A stretch of 64,000 nt of DNA from assembly GCF_003369915.1 (NCBI RefSeq), contig NC_046677.1:10726001-10790000 (forward strand). The letters are read 5' to 3'. This document shows positions 48,426 through 59,313 of this stretch, piece after piece (position 1 is the first letter of the stretch; every line of letters starts with the position of its first letter). Made by a program: the position numbers and the translations under genes. Source of the DNA: Drosophila miranda (Eukaryota > Arthropoda > Insecta > Diptera > Drosophilidae). The notes below the pieces were generated by a model that made no database searches, was not told the DNA's origin, and worked only from the letters and a program-made list of their open reading frames with translations.

Positions 48426-50618
48426 TTAAATCAAATCGGCAATATTAGCAGGCATTTCCTCAATTGTTGTGTGATAGAACTGTTCAATATCCTTCAGGAT
48501 TCGTCGATCATCATCCGTAATGAAGTTGATCGCAACACCCTTGCGACCGAAACGACCACCGCGACCGATTCTGCAAGAGAACACATGATTTAAAGACGAT
48601 GCCTTAGAAGATTTGGGACTCTGTAGATCTCTTACCTATGAATATAATTCTCGCGGTTCGAGGGCAGGTCATAGTTAATGACCAGCGACACCTGCTGAAC
48701 ATCAATACCACGCGCCAACAAATCAGTGGTGATCAGGACACGGGACGAGCCCGAACGGAATTGTTTCATGATAACCTCACGGTCACGCTGCTCCATATCA
48801 CCATGCATGGCCGACACAGTGAAGTTGTGGCTCGACATCTCCTGGGTGAGCTGGTCGACCTTGCGACGCGTATTGCAGAAGATGACCGACTGGGTGATGG
48901 ACAGAGTGTCGTACAGATCGCACAGGGTGCCCAGCTTCCAGTTCTCCTGCTTGACGTTCACGTAGAACTGCTTGATACCCTCAAGGGTCAGCTCCTCCTT
49001 CTTGACCAGAATGCTGACGGGCTCGCGCATGAAGCAACGGCTCACCTCGAGCACATCTGGCGGCATGGTGGCAGACAGCAAGATCACCTGCACATCTGGG
49101 GGCAGCATCTTGAACACATCCTGGATCTGGTCCTTGAAACCGCGAGACAACATCTCATCGGCCTCATCCAGCACGAACAGCTTGATATGCTGAGTGCGCA
49201 GCACCTTGCGGTTGATCATGTCGTACACACGACCGGGTGTTCCCACTACCACATGGCAGCCGGACTCCAGAATGCGGGCATCCTCGCGCACATTGGTGCC
49301 ACCAATGCAGGCATGCGAGTGCACCTTCATGTACTCGCCAAGAGCCATCACCACGCGCTGGATCTGCGTGGCCAACTCACGAGTGGGGGCCAAGATCAAA
49401 GCCTGGCATTCGCGCACGGCCGTGTCGATTTGCTGAAGAATGGCAATCGAAAAGGTGGCAGTCTTGCCAGTACCTGAAGATATAGAGAAAAATTATGGTT
49501 AGATTTGGTTAATTGTAAAGGAATACATCATTTTCTCTTCTAGTCTTAAATTTGTGGCCTTGAGATATTAAGAAGTTATCTGACATTGATGATGGATTCA
49601 GGGGAAACCAAAGGTATTTAAAGGCAGAAAGCCTTTAAGGACAAGCCTCAATATAATCCGTCTTTAGAATCATGAATAATGGATTAGATTTGCTTCGAAA
49701 GATCCCTAAGCGTGAAGACAGCTGACATTTGCATAGATGGTGGAAAACAAGGGAGGAAATAGCCATTTTCTTTGTGAGTAGATCTGCAGGTTGTGGAAAC
49801 CGAAACACTGCATTTAGATCATGTTCTTATATAACAAGACAGCTGACATTTGCATCGATCTTTGGTCATTTTACTTGCAGGTAGAAAGTCGTACTCCCAT
49901 TTCGCGGCCACCACCACGACCTTCTTTCCAGGAACTTTCTTCGGCAGCAGAAAACAGAAAAACGCGCGGCAGACATCAGAAAAGTGGCGCGCAAGCGCAG
50001 ACGTGAAGAGAGAGAGGCAGGCGAGAGAGAAGAGCGGCCAAAGAGAACAGAACTCGCTTGAGAGAGAACTGAGTCATCGACGCCGTTGCTTCACTCTTTT
50101 TTTTTATTTTACATTTTTTTCTGCAACTTTTGCACTTTCTCGAAACAATTTTTCTTTGTTGTTGGCTAATGTATATGGGATATTACTCACCCGACTGAGC
50201 CTGGGCAATGACATCGCGACCCTTGACGCACGGAATGATGGCGCGCTGTTGGATGGCCGATGGCTTCTCGAAACCATAGCCATAGATGCCGCGCAGCAGC
50301 TCCTCGCGCAAATTCATGTCATCGAAATTGTCGTAGACCTCATGCCAGGTCGACTCGATGACACCCTCGGGGTCCATGCCAGCGGGACCATCCTGAGCTA
50401 TCTCACTATTCCGATCATCCCTGGAAAAGAAACAAAGGAAAGCCAAGAATTAAACACACAATTTTCTGTATGCATATGGTGTATAGAGGGGGGTGGGGAG
50501 GAAAATTTTCACTGCACTTTTCCCCATTTTCCACACACAAACTCTTCCCCTCCCTGACTGGCACACATTTGTTGGTTAGGGCGAATCGCGCTTAGCAACG
50601 GGGCGCCGCCACTTACAT
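48426..50618 (-). CDS. eIF4A: Translation initiation factor eIF4A (DEAD-box RNA helicase)
   Basis: The coding sequence on the minus strand is split as AT at 50618-50617, then 50420-50191, 49473-48636 and 48570-48426, giving 404 residues. The start codon is interrupted by the first intron: the leader exon ends in AAT before GTAAGT and the next exon begins with G GAT GAT, making ATG-GAT-GAT ([20 protein letters not shown]). All DEAD-box motifs are visible: Q motif region ([13 protein letters not shown]), AQSGTGKT (motif I, across a splice), [19 protein letters not shown], then [19 protein letters not shown] and [10 protein letters not shown]. The stop follows ANIADLI. eIF4A unwinds mRNA leaders in the cytoplasmic eIF4F complex. 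D. melanogaster has 403 residues, so this one has about one extra residue near the N-terminus. Confidence 0.97.
49474..50190 (-). other. eIF4A intron 2
   Basis: The 717-bp intron splits the Gly codon of motif I and carries no supported exon. A repeated phrase, AAGACAGCTGACATTTGCAT, occurs at 49716-49735 and 49838-49857. Confidence 0.6.
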
Positions 50619-51145
50619 TATCAACTATAAAGAATTGACTAGAGAAGTTTTTATCCTGAATTTCGACGGCAGCCAAACCGTTCACTCTAACAATTTGTCG
50701 TCTGTTTTTTCCTACACTTTGGGAAAGTGAAGTAACAAAGAAATGTTCAGAATCTGTTCAGTTTTTTTGTTGGTGACTTTTCTCCAACCGAACGCGTTTC
50801 GATGATTTTTTTTTCTTTTTTGTTGCGAGTGCGAGTGTTCTCTGCTCTGCGGTATTTTCACGTATAAAATCTGACTGCTAGTTTCGACAGCAGCTAGGCG
50901 GCCTTTTTCGAGCGTAGCGTCCGCCCATGAATGTGTGCGAGCGGGACCACAATAGGGGGTGAGTATGTCAATGTCAGTGGTTGCTGCCATTGGTGAGAGC
51001 AGTCGAGCAGTAGCTTCGAACGAATATAACTGTGGACGCAGTGTTGCCATACATTTTTATTCGGCTTGCCAAATAGTAGTAGCGAGGGAAAATTATGCCG
51101 ACAAGCGAAATTTTCTATCTCAAATTATGCCGATGAAAGGAAAAC

Positions 51146-51150
<5 letters not shown>

Positions 51151-51184
<34 letters not shown>
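51151..51184. repeat. GA dinucleotide microsatellite
   Basis: About 17 GA units. Such tracts can bind GAGA factor, but its position 0.5 kb upstream of eIF4A proves nothing by itself. Confidence 0.9.
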
Positions 51185-51187
<3 letters not shown>

Positions 51188-51850
51188 GGCGCAGAGCAGG
51201 GGCGCTGGAAGGACAACCAACAATTTGTTGAATTCGGTGCTTTCGTTTATAGAATTGTTACCAAACCGCTTTGGCATTGAAGTGTCCGAGAATAAACGTT
51301 TGCCGTCATTGTCCAGCCATGAGTCAAAGGCCTGCGAGTCTCTGCCACTGTGTGTGTGTGCGAGCGAATATTTATGCACTCTCCAGAATGACTCAAATAT
51401 TTAAACAACGTCAACGGCCTCTCTTTGATCGGGCTGCCTTGCATTTTTAACTTCATTAGCATTATAAAAGTATTAAATATCTGCAGTGGAACAACACACT
51501 CATGGAACAACCACTATGCTCTCTATCTCCGTCCCTCTCTTTGGGAGCGCTGTCATTCGAGCGACAGCCGTCGTGTTCAATTTTTTCACACATTTTTAGC
51601 CGTCACAAATTTTTAAATCAATTTTTCTATATTATTGCACATTTAAATTGTCCTTGAACTATTGCGAAACGCTGCCAATGGACTCGGCTGATCGGTTTTC
51701 ACAATTTTAACGCTTAATTTACGGTTCTTACTAACATTTTCAGAAAATTATTTGGCACTTTTTATACACGTGCTGCTACTGATTTGTTAAAACCAAGCAA
51801 AAGAGGCTCCATCTTGGCAAAGTTTTAGTGACGTCGAAAACATCGGTCGC

Positions 51851-51858
51851 TATCGATA
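51851..51858. promoter_or_regulatory. DRE (TATCGATA)
   Basis: A perfect TATCGATA lies in a CGATA-rich cluster (GCTATCGATAG, then GATCTATCGCG) 1.2 kb upstream of the first eIF4A exon. It may mark a distal eIF4A promoter, a BEAF-32 boundary site, or the former promoter of the neighbouring lodestar copy. Confidence 0.45.
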
Positions 51859-52237
51859 GATGGCGGCGATCTATCGCGTACTGTCAGAGGAAATCCGGTG
51901 TTTCCGGCTAAATTTCACCATGCCTGTAAAATGTGTTGCTACTGTTGAATCTTTAAAAAATTAAGCAAGAACTTGGGGTAACGTTTCGGGTAATTTATTG
52001 TAATATTAATATTTTCTCCATATGACATGATGTGGGCGCTGCCACCCTGATGGAAAAAGAGTAGTGTCACAGGGTTGCATTCGGTTGAGGTAGCTGCCAG
52101 ATCGACCAAAGTACTTTACAATCAATAAAGAGACTCCATCCAGTGTCTCCCTGGAAATGCAATATTAGTCCAAGAACCTTATACAGAAAGCCTTTAAACA
52201 GAGCACCTACCGGACCAAGAGTGAAGATCGGAGTGTT

Positions 52238-53090
52238 GTAACGCTAACAGAAAAGCTTTATGAGAAAGTGGCCAAAAAGCTGCCTGACAAGAGAAGTCAA
52301 ATCCAGAAGGGAAGCCAAATCCTGTGTAGCCTAATTGTAGAGCAGAACAGTGTCCCAGCAATCAAGACGACCACGGCGATGAAGGCGATCTCTCGGCCGC
52401 GGTCCAATCGATTCAGCCCAAGTACCCTGGCGCTTCGGAAATGGCCACGTTTAACACGCTGCAATCTTTAAAGGTACGGAGCTGCGTAAATGCTTTGAAA
52501 TTTGGTTTTCCTCGATGATGACTCAGAACGGATATCCGAGAATGATCCAATTTGGAGGTCGCTGGGCACGAGTTACTGTGCGTCGTCTGTTCAAGGGAAT
52601 TCCAAGATTATGAATTCAATACCTGAATATGTGCCGCAAGTAACCGAGTCTACCGTTCTGAAGCAGCCTGACTAATATTGCGTCTTTATAGGAACTCCAT
52701 GGGCCGCTGAAGGGCTGCCAACGATACAGAGGCGCTGATGGTAACTTTAATGCCAAAAGAATGCCCTGGCTTGGATGTCTTTGCGTGAGAATTAGAGTCT
52801 CCCTGGCGGCATCTTCGCCGATGATATGGGCTTAAGCAAGACCCTGAAAATGATTTCAGGAGAGCAATGTGAATGAGAGAAGGATACCAACGGAATAGCA
52901 CTGGTGGATGGAATTCGAAGGGCTGAAAAAGTAAGTCGAATAAGGTTTTTCCAATATAAACTGATTATTTTCTTTGCAGCTCATCTTGGTGGCACCTTAG
53001 TCGTGTGCCCGGCCAGCTTGCTGCGCCAGTGGGAGGCAAAGGTTCATCATGGCTACAACCGCGAGACAAAGGCCAAACAAAATCGTGGGT
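52238..53090 (+). pseudogene. Decayed partial copy of lodestar (SNF2-family ATPase)
   Basis: Pieces in shifting frames read as parts of Lodestar/TTF2: LTEKLYEKVAKKLPDKRSQI (from about 52238), AAVQSIQPKYPGASEMATFN to LQSLK before GTACGG (about 52395-52471), ELHGPLKG after a TATAG acceptor (52692), then KNALAWMSLRE, a TAG, LPGGIFADDMGLSKTLKMIS (52801-52857), a TGA, and GGTLVVCPASLLRQWEAKVH (52986-53049) before TAG. Helicase motif I is altered from GLGKT to GLSKT, and bases for the PHQ segment are missing. Intron-like GTAAGT...TTTGCAG (52930-52979) remains, so this is a DNA-level copy and not a retrocopy. Lodestar is a nuclear ATPase that releases RNA polymerase II in mitosis. The D. melanogaster gene is on another arm (3R, from memory). 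Confidence 0.85.
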
Positions 53091-53656
53091 AGAGAGCATA
53101 AGTCGAGTAATCGACGTTTCAGACTACAAGAAACAACAGAACCGTCTGCAGCTGGAAAGAAAATTTAACAGCTTGCCCTGCAAGGAGTTGCATATGATTG
53201 AGATTTCCTTTATCTTTTTGGTTCACAATGAGAAAATAAGCTTAAAGTATTTGGTTTAAGCATTATATGTATATCTGCTCCTTTTCCCACAGCCATAATA
53301 TTTACGCGCCAAAATTTGATTTTTAATCTACTAGGTTTCGCTGTTTGTGGCGATAGTTTACACAACAGGGATGAAATATTCGGAAAATCGATTTTGACTA
53401 TGAGTTGGACGGTGTTTTAGATTGATATGTCCGCGGTCCCACTGATTTTCTTGACAGTTTGGACACCATGTCAAGTTTATACTTATACTCTTCATAGTAT
53501 TTTCTAAAATTTTCCAGTATATTTGAAGACGCGTTTTGGACACATTCTCTTTTTCAATGCACCAATGTAGAAATCGTGTAGAAATGCCATTTAGAAACAA
53601 GTCCCAGGCCATGATTAGCATCTTATTCCTTATTGCTTGCCATCAAAATCTGAATT

Positions 53657-53950
53657 TTTCAGGGCTGAGGGTATATTTACGGTATATCGGTATATAATGG
53701 TATATTTAGCCAGTTTCATCAATATATTAAATTTAAATTAAGCCAATCAAGTAAAAAATTATGTGGGCATGGCTAAATGTTCTATATATCTGGGAATATT
53801 CCACGGAAGATCAAAAACGAGGAATATGTAAAATAGAACTTGAATTCGTCAGTATATTTACGGTAGATTTTTTAAATGAGACTGTATGTTTCGGTATATT
53901 TCTGACGGTCGGACGGATTATTTTATCGAAAAGTCCGCGGTCACACTGGT
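53657..53950 (+). repeat. Dispersed promoter-bearing repeat, copy C
   Basis: It aligns by eye with 5960-6399 over most of its length, ending in TCGG-array words and GCGGTCACACTGG. See copy A for the shared blocks. It sits between the lodestar copy and the chic leader. Confidence 0.65.
53938..53948 (+). promoter_or_regulatory. Core promoter motif 1, candidate distal chic promoter
   Basis: CGGTCACACTG is a perfect motif 1 preceded by GGTATATTTCTGACGG. The next coding start on this strand is chic, 1.4 kb downstream, and chic is known to use more than one promoter. Confidence 0.45.
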
Positions 53951-54399
53951 GAACATTGTGAGTGGCTTCGAAGAATTTTTTCCAAATCCAAAATTGTTTA
54001 AGATTTAACGAAATTTGGTTGCCCAGAAAGTTGATTGAGTTGAGTTGAGTGAGTAAAGTGTGTGTGAATATGAAATTTTAATGCATATTATACGCTGGAA
54101 ATGGAAAAGAACCACACACATGTACGCGCATTTTGGCCGACGGCGTTAGCTGTGCGTCGTCGTGTTACATGTGTGTGTGTGTATAAGTGTGCAAAAAATT
54201 AAGTGGGAAAAGTTCAGCAGCAGCCGGTCAGTTTGCTCAGAAAGAAGCACTGAGGACAATTTGTCAGCCTTTGCGAATTTATTACCCATGTAAATAGAAT
54301 TCTTGTGGAAAAACCGTATAGCTTTATATATACTCCTGGCGTACATATATGCATTAAAATTAAAGTCTATTTTTAATTTATGACAGTTACTCAGTACCG

Positions 54400-55345
54400 G
54401 CCAAGAAAGCAGCGGCTCCGCTCCTCCATCCGATTCATAACACTCACACACTCAGCGAGAGAGCGAAGTGTGGTTGAGTCATCGTCTGCTCTCACTCACT
54501 CATTTGCATTATACGTTGCCGGCTGATTAATAACGGCTCGCCGTCTATGCCTTTCTCCCTCTTGCACACGCTCCAGCTGCACTGCACTGTAGCTGTGTGA
54601 GCGAGAGTCTCGGAAAGAAGTGGGGGTGAGTGAGTGTGAGTCACGTTTTGAGTGCTTTCCACTCTGGGAGCACACGTTTGGAGCCTTTCTGCATTCAAAA
54701 TCTCTCTCGGACCCGACCCGAAAGAGAGCGAATACACCACCTTATATTCCAATCTCTCTCACCATCTCTCAATCGAATACAGCTCCCTCAATCGTTTTTA
54801 AAAAGTCGTGCAAGGCGGACGTGGAACGTGGAAACTGCTATTTCGCTGTGCGTGTGTGTTGTGTGGCTGTGCTCGCTCTAGTGTGTGTATAAGTGAGTTT
54901 TTTCAAACGAAAAAAATTTTTGAAACAAAAGTAGTCGATGGGCTTACAGTTATCCCCATACTTCCCTTGTATAGGTTAACTTATTCGATTCCAGACACAG
55001 TCGTTACTGTTGTTAGTCTAAAATCGTTCGGCTAGTCCCGAAAAAAAATAGGCGACAAAAATATAGTTAACTGGAAATAATTGTTTATAACTGTCTATCT
55101 CTCTTTTCAACCCTCTCTCGTTGCAGTTTGCACAAGTTCGAAAAAAAATAATTTGTAAGCAAATAATCGTCAACGTTGCGGTTTTTTGCTTTGTCTTCTT
55201 CCCCCAACTTCTACGCTGCACAAATAATTTCGGTGGCGTGTGTACTCCCTACTCCCCCCTCCGGAAAGCCGACAAAAAGTGTCAAGTGCAACTCTATAAA
55301 TAAATTGCCAACGCAATAAGTTAACAACAAATCCGAAGCATCAAC
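54400..55345 (+). promoter_or_regulatory. chic: chic upstream promoter and leader region
   Basis: The stretch is dense in GAGAG/CTCTC words (for example 54440-54500, 54560-54620, 54700-54780), typical of GAGA-factor promoters. A probable leader intron runs from GTGAGT at 54893 to a pyrimidine-rich TTGCAG ending at 55126. The final leader exon then reaches the chic start codon at 55346. Confidence 0.5.
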
Positions 55346-58185
55346 ATGAGCTGGCAAGATTATGTGGACAACCAACTGCTCGCCTCGCAGTGCGTGACCA
55401 AGGCGTGCATTGCCGGACACGATGGCAACATCTGGGCGCAGTCTGCTGGCTTTGAGGTGAGTAAAACTAACGGTACTATTGCGTTTGACAATGAATTTTT
55501 CGAGCAAGTTCAAGGGTGTGACCAGGCCCACCACACTCACACATACACAGTGACAGTCAGACAGTGAGACAGACACAAAGGAGGCACATGCATGTCCGCC
55601 ATGATTACTTTCGTTTCGTTGTGATAAAAGAGCCAGCAAGCAGCACTGCCACCCCCTCTGTTCTGTTTGAGTGTGTTTGTCGTCGTCCACCCCCTGCAGC
55701 CGTTGTTCTCTCTGCGCAGGCCCTCGCCCACAAGGCAGCAGCCTTGCTGGGTCCATCTCTGTGTGTGGGTGATCGTGTGAACTCTCACCACTACATAGAT
55801 GGATTTATACTTTTCCTACTCTCTCCTCTCTAAGGTTTAAGCCTGTATGACATTTAGGGGACCTTCGGATTAGTGACATCGAATATTAGAGTAAGATAAG
55901 CCTTTGGGCAAATACAATGTAAAGCGAGGGAGCGGAAGACTAGTGCTCAAATTTCAACTGCTTTTATCAACAATATAGGGAGATGAAACTAGTGCTCAAA
56001 TTACTAATCCACTGCTCTTCCCAAGGCAGATGAAACCAGTTTAAAGATGGCTTTTCTACGAATATTCTACTGCTTGACACTTGCATACGAAATCTATAAG
56101 GAAGATGAAACTAGTTTTCACATGCAATTGCTGTTAATTTTCTGCTCTCTTCAATTGTAAAATTAACTTCTTGCATCCCTCAAAAGGCCCCTGTCGCAAT
56201 ACTTCATTTAAACTAAGTGGAATTCCATTAGTTAGTGTCACACAGGCTTTAGTCAGATGGTTTCCATTAAAGTTTAGTTTTACGATTTCTGCTTGTCAGA
56301 ATGCGATAAGAAGTGCCAGTCATATGCTTAATCGCCAATACCCCAATTAGCCCCATCTAATCAAACAAATTTGTTTGTTCCTCTCTGCCGCTTTACTATC
56401 AAAATCTCTATATGTGTTTGCTCCGATGATTCATTCTGTTGGATGATTCGTCATTTGGGGCACGACAGCTGCTACGCTGCTGCTCCTGCAGTTGCTCAAG
56501 CCATATTCGTTCGATTCATCATCAAATAATACAAAATGCATTCGACTGAAAGGTGTTTTCAGTAATCTGATATCAGCAGCAGCCGGTACGAATATGGCAT
56601 TTGCCAACACTACTGTGATTTGTGTGATAATGCAAGCGCGACACACACTCCCTTTTTTTTGTCAGCAGCGTGAGAGGGAACGAGCGGCAGCGCGCGAGAG
56701 AGCACCCTTTTATCAACTTCACTCAATACTTTGATATGCCCGTACGTGTGTGTGTGTGAGAGAGTGTTGGAGTGTGGGTTTTATTATCTCTGTTTTTTTC
56801 TGTTCGTTTCCTCCCTGCCGGCAAAAAAAAAACAACTCTATCAAAAAGAAGGAAAAATATCTTGGGGAAAAAAGCGCAGCCCCAAAGCGAACCAACAAAT
56901 GCCGCGTCATCAACAGCCTCGACTCTTCAAATGTTTTAAGAATTCATTTTTTTTTTGTATGCGCGCCACGTTTTTTGCTTTTTTGGAGTGGTTGTGTGTA
57001 TGTGTGTGTGCAACTTCCTGCTGACTCCACTCCACTCCACACTCCATTCCATTCCATTGCCATGTGCTTTTATCCTGCTTTGGCTGTTGCGCGCCCCATT
57101 CTGTGGGTTTGTGGTGTGGGAAGGGGTGTGCGGGGTGGGACTAGGGACACTCCCTTTTTGCTTTGTTTCGAGTATGAAAACCCGATCTTATTGCATTAGA
57201 CGGAATCGATGTCGATTTCGATATTGGGACATGACATAAATTTCCCAATGAGTTGGCATTTGATTATTGCAATAGCAATGATATTTTGGCAATGAGTTGG
57301 CAGTCTGTCAGTCGAACAATTTCCATTTTTAAGCCGCTTTTACGTAGATTTGCCGTGTGTCAACGTCATCATCTTGACCACACAATCATATCAACTTGTA
57401 TTGTGTGTCGTCTCTCTCCCACATTTCGTTCGTTGCTATTCTCCACGCGTACACCTCTTGCCATATCACTTTCATTTCGTTTTGCTGGCTCTTTATCTCT
57501 CCCTGCTTTTCTTTGTTTCGTTTTTTTCTTTACCTACTTTTGGTTTTAGTTTGATTTTATTTTATTTTTCATCTTTACCGATGATTCATTACCAAATATT
57601 ACCAAATAAAGTTGTATATTCGAATTTTGGTTCAGTTTTGGATCAGCTGTGTGTAAGGCCTTGCCAGACTGCTTTAGGAAATCTATAAGGTTTTATGTGT
57701 GTGCGTTTGAGCCAAAAGTGGATTCTCGCTCTGGAGGCTTATCAAAACAGATTTTTGCTTTAATTGCGCCAAAACCATATGAAAAACCTGCTTTAAAAGG
57801 TAACATCAACGAAATCGGTTTTTCTTATTGCATTCCATAAATAGAATATTTTTTGTCTCCCAAAAATCTCCCAAATCATTAGAAATCGTATGTTTCTGCA
57901 GTAAACAAAGAAAAAATACTGCTTCTTGGGGAATTTTTCCTTATCGCTTGCCTGTTCGCTCGAGAGTTTTGCCCAAAATGTGTGTCATTTTATTAATTGA
58001 GCTGCCGCTTAATTTATTAAAAATTTTTGGCATAACTTTTGTAGGCAGCAAACCGGCTTTTTTGAGACTCGGAAATCTCTTTCTCTCTCTCTCACACACA
58101 CTCATGCGATTTTCGTTTTTTATATTTTGCACTCAACTGGAAACTTCTCGATGCTTTTTTGTGGTCCTCTCTTTTGAGAGAGAGC

Positions 58186-58226
<41 letters not shown>

Positions 58227-59313
58227 CGCATGTGTCACAGTTTTGTTGAATCCAAAGTGAGTAACTATTAATCATGGTTGTATTAATAAAAAATAAAACC
58301 AGAACAGAAAGAAAATTAATCGAATAGCAGCTGTTATTAAAAGAAGAGAGAGAGAGAGAGAGGGAGAGAGCGAGAGGGGCCGCTGTCCTTTTTAGTCAAG
58401 GCTAATGACACTCTCATTCTCTCATTCTTTGCCCTCTCTCCCACTTGCACAAGTCATTCAAGTGTGCAAAACTTGTTTTTTTTTTTTTTAAGAATCCCAA
58501 AATCAAGACGCACCAGCACCATATCCCCATCCTCATCCACACATATCCCTTTTTCAGTGGACGACGAGACGACCGCATTTTGTTAATGAGTTGGCAGTCG
58601 TCGATATTGCCGCCGCGTGTTGGGTTCTCAGTTGTTGCCAACTGTTTGCGAATGGGTGGTTACATCGGGGTGGGGTGGTGGTGCTTCCAGCGGGGGTTGT
58701 GGCGGCGGCACTCTGGGTCTGTGGCAGTGGCTGGCTGGTGGTGGGTTTGTGCCTGCCTTTGTTTGATGCGTGGGTTGTGTTTCTTGCTTGCCTGCGCCGT
58801 CTGTCGCAGATTACTTTGATATTTTTAACAGAAATTAATGTATTGTGTGTGCCTCAGAAAGGGCGCGCCAACACCAAAAGCACTCCCCAGATCCTTTCTG
58901 CTTTCTGTTTCCATATTGCAACACAACGCGCTGACGCATACAAATGAATATACAAAACGTGTCCGGCCATGCGCCACCTTCTTACACACACACCGCACAC
59001 TCATAAATTTACACAAATTTATGGAATTTGCGCGTGACACAACACTGGCTCTGGCCTTTGCCTTTTGGTTCTCTAGGATGATGATATTCCAAAAATATCT
59101 CCACTAATATCTCCAATTGTTCTTCCTATTGGTATTTGCAGATTACAAAGGAGGAACTGGCCAAATTGATTAGCGGCTTCGACCAGCAGGATATCCTTAC
59201 CAGCAACGGTGTTACATTAGCCGGCCAACGGTACATTTACCTCTCAGGCACAGATCGTGTGGTGCGCGCCAAGCTTGGGCGAAGTGGAGTCCACTGCATG
59301 AAGACAACACAAG
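55346..59313 (+). CDS. chic: Chickadee, profilin (last coding exon outside window)
   Basis: Two coding exons are present, 55346-55456 and 59142-59313, separated by a 3.7-kb intron. They encode 37 codons (start [20 protein letters not shown]) and 57 codons plus one base ([17 protein letters not shown] to GVHCMKTTQ). Trp3 and Tyr6 of the poly-proline site and the central strands [16 protein letters not shown] are visible. The remaining C-terminal part of profilin, roughly 32 residues with the second half of the poly-proline and actin surfaces, is not found before 64000, so intron 2 is over 4.6 kb. Profilin binds actin monomers and proline-rich formins in the cytoplasm and promotes filament growth. 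The first intron has several GA tracts. Confidence 0.96.
55457..59141 (+). other. chic: chic intron 1
   Basis: The 3685-bp intron has GTGAGT and TTTGCAG borders. It is pyrimidine-rich, with GA/CT tracts and T runs, and contains no supported exon. Confidence 0.7.
58191..58218. repeat. AG microsatellite in chic intron 1
   Basis: About 14 AG units; a second AG tract lies at 58342-58376. Confidence 0.85.

Larger units (their letters stand above)
50619..52237. other. eIF4A upstream region
   Basis: It holds the eIF4A leader and probable promoter (minus strand, left part), a GA microsatellite and a perfect DRE at 51851-51858. I saw no other coding exon. Confidence 0.5.

Noticed and set aside
48638-49477. 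279-codon plus-strand frame
   Set aside because: It is antisense to the large eIF4A exon and His/Gln/Leu-rich in the way of a reverse frame of a conserved gene.
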